Assembly (NCBI GenBank): GCA_965242495.1 | Contig: OZ251446.1 | Location: forward strand, 2,542,001-2,606,000 | From: CBDESN01 sp965242495 | GTDB lineage: Bacteria > Pseudomonadota > Alphaproteobacteria > MPNO01 | Direction of reading: 5' to 3' | Length of the DNA stretch: 64,000 nucleotides | Shown here: positions 51,921 through 60,465 of the stretch, in pieces | Layout: each line of letters starts with the position of its first letter | Position numbering within the stretch: the first letter of the stretch is position 1 | Notes under the pieces: model-generated | The model's input: the letters and a program-made list of their open reading frames with translations, nothing else | Database searches by the model: none | Told to the model about the DNA's origin: nothing | Made by a program: the position numbers and the translations under genes

Positions 51921-52868
51921 ATGACGGACAAGCAGGCCGCGAAGTTGCGCGCTCAGGGATGCCTGCTCGGGCAGCTCATAGGGGACTCGTTGGGCGGCCT
52001 GGTGGAATTCCAATCGGCGAAGTCGATCCGACGGGGCTATCCCGATGGCGTTCGGGATCTCGCCGACGGAGGGACGTGGAGCACGATCGCCGGTCAGCCG
52101 ACGGACGATTCCGAAATGGCGCTGATGCTGGCGCGCTCGCTGGTCGAACGAGGCGAGTACGATCCGGACGACGCCCGGAAGGCTTACGTCTTCTGGCTCG
52201 ACTCGAATCCGTTCGATTGCGGCGCGACCGTTTCCCAAGGTCTGCGCGGCGAACCTTCCTCTCACAGCCAAGCCAACGGCGCGCTGATGCGGATAAGCCC
52301 GCTCGGCGTCTTCGGCGCGCGCAGCGGCGACCTGTCGCGCGTCGCCGAGTGGGCGCGGCGGGACGCGGCGATCACCCACCCGCATCCGGTGTGCCGACAG
52401 GCCAACGCATTGTTCGCGATGGCGATCGCAACGGCCATACGAACCGGCGTCGGCGCGCGCGATCTTCACGAGCGGATCATCCGCTGGGCGGAAGACCCGG
52501 CGGTCGACGGCGCGCTCGGCGACGCGGCGAAAGGCGCGACGGAATCGCCGCCCGAGGATTTCGAGACCCATGCGGGGTGGGTCCTGATCGCCTTCCGCAA
52601 CGCGCTCTGGCAACTCTCGCACGCCGAAAACTTCGAGGAAGCGATCGTCGATACGGTCATGCGCGGCGGCGACGCCGACACCAACGCAGCGATCTGCGGC
52701 GCGCTGCTGGGCGCGGCGCACGGCCGCAACGCCATCCCCGAGCGGTGGGTCGAAGCCGTGCTGAACTGCCGGCCGGAAGCCGGGCGACCGGGCGTGCGCC
52801 GCCCGCGCCCCGAATGCTTCTGGCCGGTCGATGCGCCGGAACTGGCGGAGAAACTGCTCGGCGTCTGA
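51921..52868 (+). CDS. ADP-ribosylglycohydrolase family protein
   Basis: 315 residues. The dinuclear-Mg motif appears as GQPTDDSEMALMLA near residue 60, and the second metal block is MRGGDADTNAAICGALLGA near residue 250, both typical for ADP-ribosyl-acceptor hydrolases (DraG/ARH3). These remove ADP-ribose from proteins or hydrolyse ADP-ribosyl compounds. No ADP-ribosyltransferase gene is in the window, so the target is unknown. It begins 104 bp after the quinone oxidoreductase gene and is convergent with rho. Its codon use looks less GC-biased than its neighbours, a possible sign of acquisition. Confidence 0.9.
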   Translation: MTDKQAAKLRAQGCLLGQLIGDSLGGLVEFQSAKSIRRGYPDGVRDLADGGTWSTIAGQPTDDSEMALMLARSLVERGEYDPDDARKAYVFWLDSNPFDCGATVSQGLRGEPSSHSQANGALMRISPLGVFGARSGDLSRVAEWARRDAAITHPHPVCRQANALFAMAIATAIRTGVGARDLHERIIRWAEDPAVDGALGDAAKGATESPPEDFETHAGWVLIAFRNALWQLSHAENFEEAIVDTVMRGGDADTNAAICGALLGAAHGRNAIPERWVEAVLNCRPEAGRPGVRRPRPECFWPVDAPELAEKLLGV

Positions 52869-52956
52869 TCCTGGCGGAAAAGAAGCTCCCGTCCCGATAC
52901 GGGGCGAAAGCGGTCGATCGCGTCACGTCGGAGTCATGCGGCGACCCGGGCGCGGC

Positions 52957-54213
52957 TCACTGATTCATCGAGTCGAAGAAGTCGCGGTTGTTCTTGGTCT
53001 CCTTCATCTTGCCGATCAGGAACTCCATCGCGTCGACCACCCCCATCGGCGTCAGGATGCGGCGCAGCACCCACATCTTGGACAGCGTGCCCTTGTCGAC
53101 CAGCAGCTCCTCCTTGCGGGTGCCCGACTTGGTGATGTCCATCGACGGGAAGGTCCGCTTGTCGGCGAGCTTTCGATCGAGGATGATCTCCGAGTTTCCC
53201 GTCCCCTTGAACTCCTCGAAGATGACCTCGTCCATCCGCGATCCGGTGTCGATCAGCGCGGTCGAGACGATCGTCAGCGACCCGCCCTCCTCGATGTTGC
53301 GGGCGGCGCCGAAGAACCGCTTGGGGCGTTGCAGCGCGTTGGCGTCCACGCCGCCGGTGAGCACCTTGCCCGAACTCGGCACGACCGTGTTGTAGGCGCG
53401 CCCCAGCCGGGTGATCGAATCGAGCAGGATCACGACGTCGCGCTTGTGTTCGACCAGGCGCTTGGCCTTTTCGATGACCATCTCCGCCACCGCGACGTGG
53501 CGGGTCGCCGGCTCGTCGAAGGTCGAGCTGATCACCTCGCCGTCGACCGAGCGCTGCATGTCGGTGACCTCCTCGGGCCGTTCGTCGATCAACAGCACGA
53601 TGAGATAGACGTCCGGCTGGTTGGCGGTGATCGCATGCGCCACCGATTGGAGCATCATCGTCTTGCCGGTCCGGGGCGGGGCCACGATGAGCGCGCGCTG
53701 ACCCTTGCCGAGCGGCGTGATCAGATCGACGATCCGCACCGTCAGATCCTTCGACGTCGGATCCTGGATCTCGAGGTCGATCTTGTCCTCCGGGTAGAGG
53801 GGCGTGAGATTGTCGAAATTGATCCGGTGACGGATCTTGTCGGGCTCCTCGAAGTTGACCTGGTTGACCTTGAGCAGCGCGAAATACCGCTCGCCGTCGC
53901 GGGGCGACCGTATCTGCCCCTCGACCGTATCGCCGGTGCGGAGCCCGAAACGGCGTATCTGGTTCGGCGAGACGTAGATGTCGTCGGGCCCGGACAGGTA
54001 GTTCGATTCGGGCGAACGCAGGAACCCGAAACCGTCCTGCAGGATCTCGAGGACGCCGTCGCCGGAGATCGGCGCGCCGTTCTCCGCCAGCTGCTTCAGG
54101 ATGGCGAACATCATGTCCTGCTTGCGGAGGACCGAGGCGTTCTCGATCTCGAGCTCCTCCGCATAGGCGAGCAGCTCGGTGGGCGATTTCTGCTTCAATT
54201 CTTGCAAGTTCAT
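52957..54213 (-). CDS. rho: Transcription termination factor Rho
   Basis: 418 residues, standard. The N-terminal RNA-binding cold-shock-like domain contains GFGFLRSPESNYLSGPDDIYV; the hexameric ATPase core has Walker A in APPRTGKTMMLQSVAHAI, Walker B in RDVVILLDSITRL, the Q-loop/R-loop region GRAYNTVVPSSGK and LTGGVDANALQRPKRFFGAA. It ends transcription at C-rich sites and is essential in many bacteria. It is the last gene on this strand of the hemE-hemH-hemJ-rho group, as in other alphaproteobacteria. A leader of about 230 bp lies between it and hemJ and could hold its promoter and autoregulation site; no element was clear. Confidence 0.97.
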   Translation of the reverse strand: MNLQELKQKSPTELLAYAEELEIENASVLRKQDMMFAILKQLAENGAPISGDGVLEILQDGFGFLRSPESNYLSGPDDIYVSPNQIRRFGLRTGDTVEGQIRSPRDGERYFALLKVNQVNFEEPDKIRHRINFDNLTPLYPEDKIDLEIQDPTSKDLTVRIVDLITPLGKGQRALIVAPPRTGKTMMLQSVAHAITANQPDVYLIVLLIDERPEEVTDMQRSVDGEVISSTFDEPATRHVAVAEMVIEKAKRLVEHKRDVVILLDSITRLGRAYNTVVPSSGKVLTGGVDANALQRPKRFFGAARNIEEGGSLTIVSTALIDTGSRMDEVIFEEFKGTGNSEIILDRKLADKRTFPSMDITKSGTRKEELLVDKGTLSKMWVLRRILTPMGVVDAMEFLIGKMKETKNNRDFFDSMNQ

Positions 54214-54446
54214 CGGAAGACCGATCGGATTGTCGGAGGGGGGGGAAGGCGGCGGCGCTTCGCGGGCCGCCCCGAACCGGACGCCATGACCCTCGAAGGG
54301 GCCGTTTCCTGTCCGAATGCGCGGCGGGGATGGGCCTCGTTGGGGGAAGAGCCCCCGGAGCGACGGAGGAAATAGCGAAAGCCGGTTCGTATGTCAACCG
54401 CATTTCGACGCCGGCCCGCAAACGACGCCGGCATCCCCGCCGCGCC

Positions 54447-54896
54447 TCACCCGGGCTTCACGACCGCCAGCGCCACGACCGCCGCCATCAGCAGCGTGAC
54501 GGTCTCGTTCACCGCGCGATAGAAGCCGGCGGGCCGGCGGTTCCGACCCCGGGCGAACCGCCGCCGCCAACCCGCCAGCGCGGCGTATAGCAGCAGCAGG
54601 CAGACGATCAGCGCCGCCTTGGCGTAGACCCACCACGCCGACCAATCGACCGCGCCGGGCGCCGCGGCCAGCAAGCCGCCGAAGACCAGCGACGCCGCCA
54701 TCGCCGGCGTGACGATGGCGCGCAGCAGCCGGCGCTCCATCGTCTCCAGCATCCTCGCGGCGTCCGTCCCTTCGCCCGCGCCGCAGTGATAGACGAACAG
54801 CCGCGGCAGATAGAGCATCCCCGCCATCCATGCGATCACGCCGACGACGTGGGCCGCCTTGAACCAGAGATAGCCGGCGGCGAGCGCCTCGGTCAC
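54447..54896 (-). CDS. hemJ: Protoporphyrinogen oxidase HemJ
   Basis: 149 residues with four hydrophobic helices. The start YLWFKAAHVVGVIAWMAGML, then LPRLFVYHC, is the HemJ hallmark, with the His thought to bind haem; TMERRLLRAIVTPAMAAS and FYRAVNETVTLLMAAVVALA follow. HemJ oxidises protoporphyrinogen IX to protoporphyrin IX in the inner membrane, the step before ferrochelatase. The start is a GTG at 54896 overlapping the hemH stop (GTGA). It lies with hemH and hemE, as usual in Alphaproteobacteria that lack HemG and HemY. Confidence 0.9.
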   Translation of the reverse strand: MTEALAAGYLWFKAAHVVGVIAWMAGMLYLPRLFVYHCGAGEGTDAARMLETMERRLLRAIVTPAMAASLVFGGLLAAAPGAVDWSAWWVYAKAALIVCLLLLYAALAGWRRRFARGRNRRPAGFYRAVNETVTLLMAAVVALAVVKPG

Positions 54897-55939
54897 GGCG
54901 GCGCCCCGACGGGCCGCGCCAGGGGACAGCCGCGCAGGCTGCGGGCGCAGCGCTCCCCGTCGCCGGCGTCGATGCGGGGAGGGCCGTCGAGCGCGCGCCG
55001 GACGAGCCCGGCCAGGCCGCCGACGAACGCCGCATGGGTCCCCACCGCGGGCGCGCGCAGATAAGCCGGGACGCCGGCCGCTTCGGCGCGGCGCGCATAG
55101 TCCATGTCGAGCTCGACCAGCGTTTCCGAATGCTCGGAGACGAACGCGACCGGCGTCACCACGACGGGGACGCCGTCCGCGCCCGCGCGTTCGATCTCGT
55201 CCTCCGTGGAGGGTCCGAGCCACGCCAGCGGCCCGACGCGGCTCTGATAACAGACCACGGGATCGAACGGCGCGCCTTCGAGACGCGCCGCGACCGCCGC
55301 GACCGTGCGCTCGACCTGCGCCTGGTAGGGATCTCCGGCCGCGACGAACTTCTTCGGCAGCCCATGGGCCGAGAACAACACCCGGCAGCGCCCATGGCGC
55401 GAAGCCCGCTCGATCTCCCGCCGGGTCAGCCGGGCGAGCGCCTCGACGAAACCCGGTTCGGCCGGAAAGCAGCAGATGCGCCGCGTCTCGACGACGAGCC
55501 CGGCCGCGGCCGCGGCGCGATCCCAGGCGGCGAAGGACGACGCCGTCGTCGACGTCGAGAACTGCGGATAGAGCGGCAACAGAACGATGCGGTCCGGCGC
55601 GAATCGCTGGACCTCCCGCGCCGTCTCCGGCGCCATCGGACGCCAGTAGCGCATACAGACGAACACGCCCGCGTCCAGGTCCCGGATCGCCCCGGCCAAG
55701 GCGTCGGCCTGCGCCCGGGTCTGCGCCAGGATCGGCGAGCCGCCCCCGATCCGCCCGTAGATCCGGCGCGCCTTGGGGGCGCGCAGCGCGGCGATCAGCC
55801 GCGCCAGCAGCCAGCGCGGCAACGCCGGTTGACGGAGGATCGCCGGGTCGGAGAACAGGTTGCGGAGGAACGGCTTCACCGCCGCCGGCGAGTCGGGGCC
55901 GCCGAGGTTGAACAGGACGACGGCCGTCCGCCGCGTCAT
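54893..55939 (-). CDS. hemH: Ferrochelatase
   Basis: 348 residues. MTRRTAVVLFNLGGPDSPAA and FLRNLFSDPAI form the typical start; LLPLYPQFSTSTTAS, VLFSAHGLPKKFVAAGD (with the metal-binding His) and CYQSRVGPLAWLGPSTE are the characteristic later motifs, and FVSEHSETLVELDMDY the C-terminal one. It inserts Fe2+ into protoporphyrin IX to give haem. The ATG at 55939 overlaps the hemE stop (ATGA), and the 3' end overlaps hemJ by 4 bp, so the three are translationally coupled. The C-terminus (RSLRGCPLARPVGAPP) is slightly longer than usual. Confidence 0.95.
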   Translation of the reverse strand: MTRRTAVVLFNLGGPDSPAAVKPFLRNLFSDPAILRQPALPRWLLARLIAALRAPKARRIYGRIGGGSPILAQTRAQADALAGAIRDLDAGVFVCMRYWRPMAPETAREVQRFAPDRIVLLPLYPQFSTSTTASSFAAWDRAAAAAGLVVETRRICCFPAEPGFVEALARLTRREIERASRHGRCRVLFSAHGLPKKFVAAGDPYQAQVERTVAAVAARLEGAPFDPVVCYQSRVGPLAWLGPSTEDEIERAGADGVPVVVTPVAFVSEHSETLVELDMDYARRAEAAGVPAYLRAPAVGTHAAFVGGLAGLVRRALDGPPRIDAGDGERCARSLRGCPLARPVGAPP

Positions 55940-57153
55940 CGCCGCCGGGGTTGGTCGGGCGGCGTCTCCGGGACCGCCCCATGCCCGAGCCGAACGACCT
56001 CGACCAGCCGCGCCACGTGGTCGGGCGGCGTCTCCGGGACCACCCCATGCCCGAGGTTGAACACGAACGCGCCGCCGCTCAGCGCATCGAGGATCCGGCG
56101 CGCCGCGCGCTCCATCGGCTCGCCGCCCCGAACCAGGAGCGACGGGTCCAGATTGCCCTGCACGGCGCAATGCGGCTGGAGCATCCGCCGCGCCCAGCCG
56201 GGATCGACGCCGCCGTCCACGCTCACCGCGTCGGGGGCGGCGTCGCGCGCGAGGTCGAGATAGCGCCGCGGCGGAAGGCGCGCGAACACGATCACCGGGA
56301 CTTGCGGACAGGATTCGCGGACGCGCGCGACCACGGCGGCGACCGGGCGCACGCAGCAGCGCCGGAAGCTCGCCTCCGGGAGAACGCCCGCCCAGCTGTC
56401 GAATATCTGGACCGCTTCCGCACCGCTCTCCACCTGCGCGATCAGATGCCGCGCCGTCGCATCCGTCAACAGGTCGATCAACGACCCGAACGACTCCGGC
56501 GCGTCCTCCGCCCAGCGGACGGCGCGCGCGAAGCCCCGGCCGCCGCCGCCCTTCACCATATAGGACGCGACCGTCCAGGGCGCGCCCGCGAAGCCGATCA
56601 GCGCGGTCCGCGGCGGCAGCGCGTCGCGCGCCCGGCGGACCGCCCGGTATACGGGAGCCAGCCGGCCGACGATCCCGGCCGGATCGGCCCCGGCCAGATC
56701 GGCGAGGTCGCGGACGGGTTCGAGGCGCGGCCCGGTCCCCTCCTCGAAGCGGACGTCGCGGCCCAGGGCGTGGGGGACCACCAGAATGTCCGAGAACAGG
56801 ATCGCGGCGTCCAGGCCGAAGCGGCGGACCGGCTGCAACGTCGCCTCGGCCGCGAGATCGGGATCGTAGCAGAGGTCCAGGAAGCTCCCCGCCCGTCTGC
56901 GGAGCGCGCGGTACTCCGGCAGGTAGCGGCCCGCCTGCCGCATGAGCCAGATCGGCGGCGGCCGGTCCGCGATTCCCGACAGGGCGCGGAGAAGCGGTTT
57001 CCGAGGTTCGATCGGCGAGGGTCCCGACGTGGGCGGCGACGTTCCGTCGCCGTTACTTACTCCTTCCGAACAAAGAATAGAAAGGTGGTAGTAGCAGATG
57101 GTCCTGTGAAAGCCGGGGGGCGATCCGCCCGGCGGGCCGCGGGCAAGCCGCAT
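55936..57153 (-). CDS. hemE: Uroporphyrinogen decarboxylase, with C-terminal tandem duplication
   Basis: Catalyses the decarboxylation of uroporphyrinogen III to coproporphyrinogen III in the cytoplasm. PPPIWLMRQAGRYLPEYRAL, DAAILFSDILVVPHALG and FAGAPWTVASYMV, then GGVDPGWARRMLQPHCAVQGN, show it clearly. Two oddities. First, the final part has an in-frame 22-codon duplication: LGHGVVPETPPD is followed 22 residues on by LGHGAVPETPPD. Second, there is no ATG, GTG or TTG in frame between the conserved KPLLRAL and codon 57153, so this ATG is used with a long N-terminus (405 residues in all); an ATT at 57078 or another non-standard start would give a more usual length. Confidence 0.93.
   Translation of the reverse strand: MRLARGPPGGSPPGFHRTICYYHLSILCSEGVSNGDGTSPPTSGPSPIEPRKPLLRALSGIADRPPPIWLMRQAGRYLPEYRALRRRAGSFLDLCYDPDLAAEATLQPVRRFGLDAAILFSDILVVPHALGRDVRFEEGTGPRLEPVRDLADLAGADPAGIVGRLAPVYRAVRRARDALPPRTALIGFAGAPWTVASYMVKGGGGRGFARAVRWAEDAPESFGSLIDLLTDATARHLIAQVESGAEAVQIFDSWAGVLPEASFRRCCVRPVAAVVARVRESCPQVPVIVFARLPPRRYLDLARDAAPDAVSVDGGVDPGWARRMLQPHCAVQGNLDPSLLVRGGEPMERAARRILDALSGGAFVFNLGHGVVPETPPDHVARLVEVVRLGHGAVPETPPDQPRRR
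55953..56055. repeat. In-frame tandem duplication at the hemE 3' end
   Basis: A 37-bp segment beginning GGTCGGGCGGCGTCTCCGGG stands at 55953-55989 and again at 56019-56055 with one mismatch, 66 bp apart, i.e. exactly 22 codons of hemE. It adds about 22 residues to HemE and brings the stop to the hemH start. Confidence 0.85.
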
Positions 57154-57250
57154 GGGCCTCGCCGCGGATGTGGATATACCCATTGATATGTCCATGTCCG
57201 CATGGAACGATCCGGCGCGCGCGGCCGAACCGGGCCGCTTGTCCACAGAC
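57058..57250. other. Candidate chromosome origin region between hemE and ppsR
   Basis: The hemE/ppsR divergent gap, the position of oriC in Caulobacter crescentus. It shows an AT-richer stretch (57058-57112) and two sequences one base from the DnaA box TTATCCACA: minus-strand ATATCCACA (57169-57177) and TTGTCCACA (57239-57247), the latter within ppsR. I cannot see a full cluster of boxes, so this is a candidate only. Confidence 0.35.
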
Positions 57251-58108
57251 GGGGCGCGGGTGGGCGACGGATATCATCTTCACCTGGTGTCGGACTCGAC
57301 CGGCGAGACGACTCAGGGCGTCGTGCGCGCGTGCATGGCCCAGTTCGAAGGGGTTTCGGTGCAGCAGCATCTGTGGCCGATGGTCCGGGGCGCATCCGAG
57401 CTCGACATGGTGTTGCAGGCGATCCGGGCCGATCCGGGCGCGGTTCTGTTCACCCTGGTCAACGCGGCGACCCGGGCCGCGCTGCAAACGGAGTGCGCCG
57501 CGCTGAACGTGCCTTGCATCTCGGTCATCGATCCGGTGATCGAGGGGCTCGCGCGCTATTTCCATCGCAAGCAGAGCGGGCGTCCGGGCGGTCAGCACAT
57601 TCTCAACGCGCAGTATTTCGACCGCATCGAGGCGATGAACTTCGTCATGACCCATGACGACGGCCAATCCGTCGGCAGCCTGTGCGAAGCCGACGTCGTA
57701 TTGGTCGGGGTCTCGCGCACCTCCAAGACGCCGACCTCGATCTATCTCGCCAATCATTGGGGGATCAAGGCGGCGAACATCGCGATCGTCCCGGAGATCG
57801 CCTTGCCGGACGAGCTGTTCCGCCCGGCGGGGCCGTTTCGCGTCGGGCTGACCGCGGCGCCCGAACGTCTGGTGCAGGTGCGCCGGAACCGCCTGCTCAT
57901 GCTGCGCCAGAACGACGCGACCGACTATACGGACATCGACAACGTGGCCGGCGAGATCGCCGGCGCGCGCAGGTTGTTCGCCCGCCAGGGCTGGCCGGTG
58001 ATCGACGTGACCCGCCGGTCGATCGAGGAGACGGCGGCCGCGATCTATCGGCTCTACGACCGGCATCGGGAAGCCCGCGTCCCGAAGGACGCCGGCGCGC
58101 CGGCGTGA
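57188..58108 (+). CDS. ppsR: Pyruvate, phosphate dikinase regulatory protein (kinase/pyrophosphorylase, DUF299)
   Basis: About 306 residues. HLVSDSTGETTQGVVRACMA opens the DUF299 family; the P-loop-like GVSRTSKTPTSIYLA is the conserved phosphate-binding motif, and IALPDELFRPAGPFRVGL and RRSIEETAAAIYRLY are typical of the C-terminal half. The protein phosphorylates and dephosphorylates a Thr of pyruvate, phosphate dikinase or PEP synthase, turning it off and on. The start is uncertain: ATG at 57188 or 57194, neither with a good ribosome site. It is the gene next to the origin in many alphaproteobacteria (RP001 in Rickettsia) and overlaps maf by 4 bp. Confidence 0.93.
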   Translation: MSMSAWNDPARAAEPGRLSTDGARVGDGYHLHLVSDSTGETTQGVVRACMAQFEGVSVQQHLWPMVRGASELDMVLQAIRADPGAVLFTLVNAATRAALQTECAALNVPCISVIDPVIEGLARYFHRKQSGRPGGQHILNAQYFDRIEAMNFVMTHDDGQSVGSLCEADVVLVGVSRTSKTPTSIYLANHWGIKAANIAIVPEIALPDELFRPAGPFRVGLTAAPERLVQVRRNRLLMLRQNDATDYTDIDNVAGEIAGARRLFARQGWPVIDVTRRSIEETAAAIYRLYDRHREARVPKDAGAPA

Positions 58109-58725
58109 ACGCCCTGCATCCGCTGGCCGAGCGGCCGGTCGTCCTCGCCTCGGCGAGTCCGACCCGGGCGGACATGCTGAAACGGGCTGGCGTCGCGTTC
58201 GACGCGGTCCCGGCGCGGATCGACGAAGACGAGATCAAGCGGTCGATGCGGGCCGCCGGCGCGGATGCGGCCGAGCTGGCCGAATGTCTCGCCCTCCACA
58301 AGGCCCGCGGCGTCTCGCAGACGCGCCGCGGCGCGCTGGTGATCGGCGCCGATCAGGTGCTGGCGTTCGACGGGCGGACGCTCGACAAGCCGGTCGACCG
58401 GGAGGCGGCCGCGGCGCAGCTGCGCCTGTTGCGGGGGAAATCCCATGCGCTGGTCGGGGGCGTCTGCCTGCTGCGCGACGGCGAAGTCCTATGGCGTCAC
58501 GTCCGCACTGCGCGGCTGTGGATGCGGCCCTTCTCCGATGCGTTTCTCCTGCGCTATCTCGACGCGGTCGGGGACTCGGCCCTGGCCGGTCCCGGCGGCT
58601 ACCGGATCGAGTGCGAAGGCGCGCAGCTCTTCGCCCGCATCGAAGGCGACCATTTCACCGCGCTCGGCCTGCCCCTCCTGCCGCTGCTCGACGTCCTGCG
58701 CGTCCACGGGGCCGTCGCGGCGTGA
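58105..58725 (+). CDS. maf: Maf-family nucleoside triphosphate pyrophosphatase
   Basis: 206 residues from GTG 58105, overlapping the ppsR stop (GTGA). VVLASASPTRADMLKRAGV is the Maf signature; VIGADQVLAFDGRTLDKP carries the metal-binding Asp; LLRGKSHALVGGVCLLRDG is the typical later motif. It hydrolyses modified or surplus nucleoside triphosphates to monophosphates, helping keep wrong nucleotides out of nucleic acids. It lies in the ppsR-maf-aroE-coaE-dnaQ series, each gene overlapping or closely following the last. Confidence 0.93.
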   Translation: MNALHPLAERPVVLASASPTRADMLKRAGVAFDAVPARIDEDEIKRSMRAAGADAAELAECLALHKARGVSQTRRGALVIGADQVLAFDGRTLDKPVDREAAAAQLRLLRGKSHALVGGVCLLRDGEVLWRHVRTARLWMRPFSDAFLLRYLDAVGDSALAGPGGYRIECEGAQLFARIEGDHFTALGLPLLPLLDVLRVHGAVAA

Positions 58726-59570
58726 CCATCACCGGAAAGGCGCGCCTCGCCGGCGTCATGGGATGGCCGGTGCGCCATTCGAGGTCGCCGCTTCTGCACA
58801 ACCATTGGTTGGGCGAGTACGGGATCGACGGCGCCTACGTGCCGCTCGCGGTCGCGCCCGGCCGGTTCGAATCCGCGCTGCGCGCGCTCGGGCAGCTGGG
58901 CTTCGCTGGCGCCAACGTGACCGTTCCGCATAAGGAGGCCGCGCTGCGGTCGGTGGACGAGGCCAGCCCGGCGGCGCGGCGGATCGGCGCGGTCAACACG
59001 ATCGTCGTCGGCGCGGACGGCGCGCTTGCGGGCGACAACAGCGACGGGTTCGGGTTTCTCAACGCCATCGGCCAGGCGGCGCCGTTCTGGCGCGCCGATC
59101 GGGGGCCGGCGGTCGTCGTCGGGGCGGGCGGCGCCTCGCGCGCTGTCCTCGCCGCCCTCCAGGACGCGGGCGCGCCCGAGATCCGGCTGGTCAACCGCAG
59201 CCCGGCGCGGGCCGAGGCGCTGGCGGGCGAATTCGGCGATCCGCTCCGGGCGGTCCGGTGGGACGAGCGCCAGGCGGCCCTGGACGGGGCGGCGCTGCTG
59301 GTCAACGCGACCACCCTGGGGATGACGGGCCACCCGCCGCTCGATCTCCCGCTGGACGGGCTGCCGCCCGATGCGGTGGTGAACGACGTCGTCTATGCGC
59401 CGCTGCGCACGCCGTTGCTCGAAGCGGCCGCGGCGCGCGGCAACCCGGTGGTGGACGGCCTGGGGATGCTGCTCCATCAGGCGCGGCCCGGCTTCGCCGC
59501 CTGGTTCGGCCGCGAGCCCGAGGTGACGGACGCGCTGCGGCGTCTGCTGGCCGAGGATCTGGCGCGGTAG
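58722..59570 (+). CDS. aroE: Shikimate dehydrogenase (NADP+)
   Basis: 282 residues from GTG 58722, overlapping maf by 4 bp. GVMGWPVRHSRSPLLHNHWL and GANVTVPHKEAAL with its catalytic Lys, GDNSDGFGFLNAI with the Asp partner, VVVGAGGASRAVLAALQDAG (NADP-binding) and the C-terminal VVDGLGMLLHQARPGFAAWFG are all present. It reduces 3-dehydroshikimate to shikimate in aromatic amino-acid synthesis. This location near the origin between maf and coaE is conserved in alphaproteobacteria. Confidence 0.95.
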   Translation: MTITGKARLAGVMGWPVRHSRSPLLHNHWLGEYGIDGAYVPLAVAPGRFESALRALGQLGFAGANVTVPHKEAALRSVDEASPAARRIGAVNTIVVGADGALAGDNSDGFGFLNAIGQAAPFWRADRGPAVVVGAGGASRAVLAALQDAGAPEIRLVNRSPARAEALAGEFGDPLRAVRWDERQAALDGAALLVNATTLGMTGHPPLDLPLDGLPPDAVVNDVVYAPLRTPLLEAAAARGNPVVDGLGMLLHQARPGFAAWFGREPEVTDALRRLLAEDLAR

Positions 59571-59586
59571 GGCGCGCCGGCGGGCG

Positions 59587-60465
59587 ATGGTCGTTCTCGG
59601 GCTCACGGGGTCGGTCGGGATGGGGAAGTCGACGGCGGCCGGGATGTTCCGCCGGCTGGGCGTGCCGGTCCACGATTCCGACCGGGCGGTCCATCGCCTG
59701 CTGGGGCCGGGCGGCGCCGCGGTCGCGGCGATCGACCGCGCCTTCCCCGGCGTGACCGCGGGCGGCGCGGTCGATCGGGGCGCGCTGGGCGAGCGGGTGT
59801 TCGGCGACGCGGCGGCCCTGGCCGCGCTCGAAGGCATCCTGCATCCGCTGGTCCGCGCCGCCGAGGCGCGGTTCCTGCGTCTGGCGGCCGCGCGCCGCGC
59901 GCGCCTCGTCGTGCTGGACGTCCCGCTGCTGTTCGAGACCGGCGGCGAGGCGCGGTGCGACGCGACGCTGGTGGTGTCGGCGCCGCGCTTCCTGCAGGAG
60001 GCGCGCGTCCTGTCCCGGCCGGGGATGACGCGGGGCCGGTTCGACGGCATCCTCGACCGGCAGATGCCCGACCGGGAGAAACGCCGGCGCGCGGATCTGG
60101 TGGTCCTCAGCGGCGCCGGCCGCCGGTTTTCCTTGCGCCGAATCGAGGAGATCGTCAGACTCCTGGGGCGGTCCGGCGACGCGCCGGCCGCGATCGACCG
60201 GCGGGCGGGGAGCGGCCATGCGCGAGATCGTTCTCGACACCGAAACCACCGGGCTCGATCCCGCGCAGGGGCACCGCATCGTCGAGATCGGCTGCGTCGA
60301 GCTGGTCAATCACATGCCGACCGGCCGCAGCTTCCAGACCTACCTGGATCCCGAGCGCGCGATGCCGACGGACGCCTTCGAGGTGCATGGGTTGTCCGAC
60401 GACTTCCTCGCCGGGCAGCCGCGCTTCGCCGCCGTCGCCGGGAAGTTCCTCGACTTCATCGGTGA
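59587..60465 (+). CDS. coaE: Dephospho-CoA kinase with long out-of-frame overlap into dnaQ
   Basis: The first about 205 residues are a complete CoaE: GLTGSVGMGKSTAAGMFRRL (P-loop), VPVHDSDRAVHRLLG, VLDVPLLFETGGEARCDATL and RRRADLVVLSGAG. It adds the last phosphate in coenzyme A synthesis. The reading frame then continues past the usual end for about 85 further codons, running inside dnaQ in another frame and stopping at 60465, so the two genes overlap by 248 bp. Arg-rich residues in this tail (HARDRSRHRNHRARSRAG) look like an out-of-frame product. Either the stop was lost or a frameshift lies near 60180-60215. Confidence 0.9.
   Translation: MVVLGLTGSVGMGKSTAAGMFRRLGVPVHDSDRAVHRLLGPGGAAVAAIDRAFPGVTAGGAVDRGALGERVFGDAAALAALEGILHPLVRAAEARFLRLAAARRARLVVLDVPLLFETGGEARCDATLVVSAPRFLQEARVLSRPGMTRGRFDGILDRQMPDREKRRRADLVVLSGAGRRFSLRRIEEIVRLLGRSGDAPAAIDRRAGSGHARDRSRHRNHRARSRAGAPHRRDRLRRAGQSHADRPQLPDLPGSRARDADGRLRGAWVVRRLPRRAAALRRRRREVPRLHR

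Noticed and set aside
54210..54434. 74-residue open frame in the rho leader
   Set aside because: No ribosome site, no similarity to a known leader peptide, overlaps the rho start region; composition is that of random GC-rich DNA.
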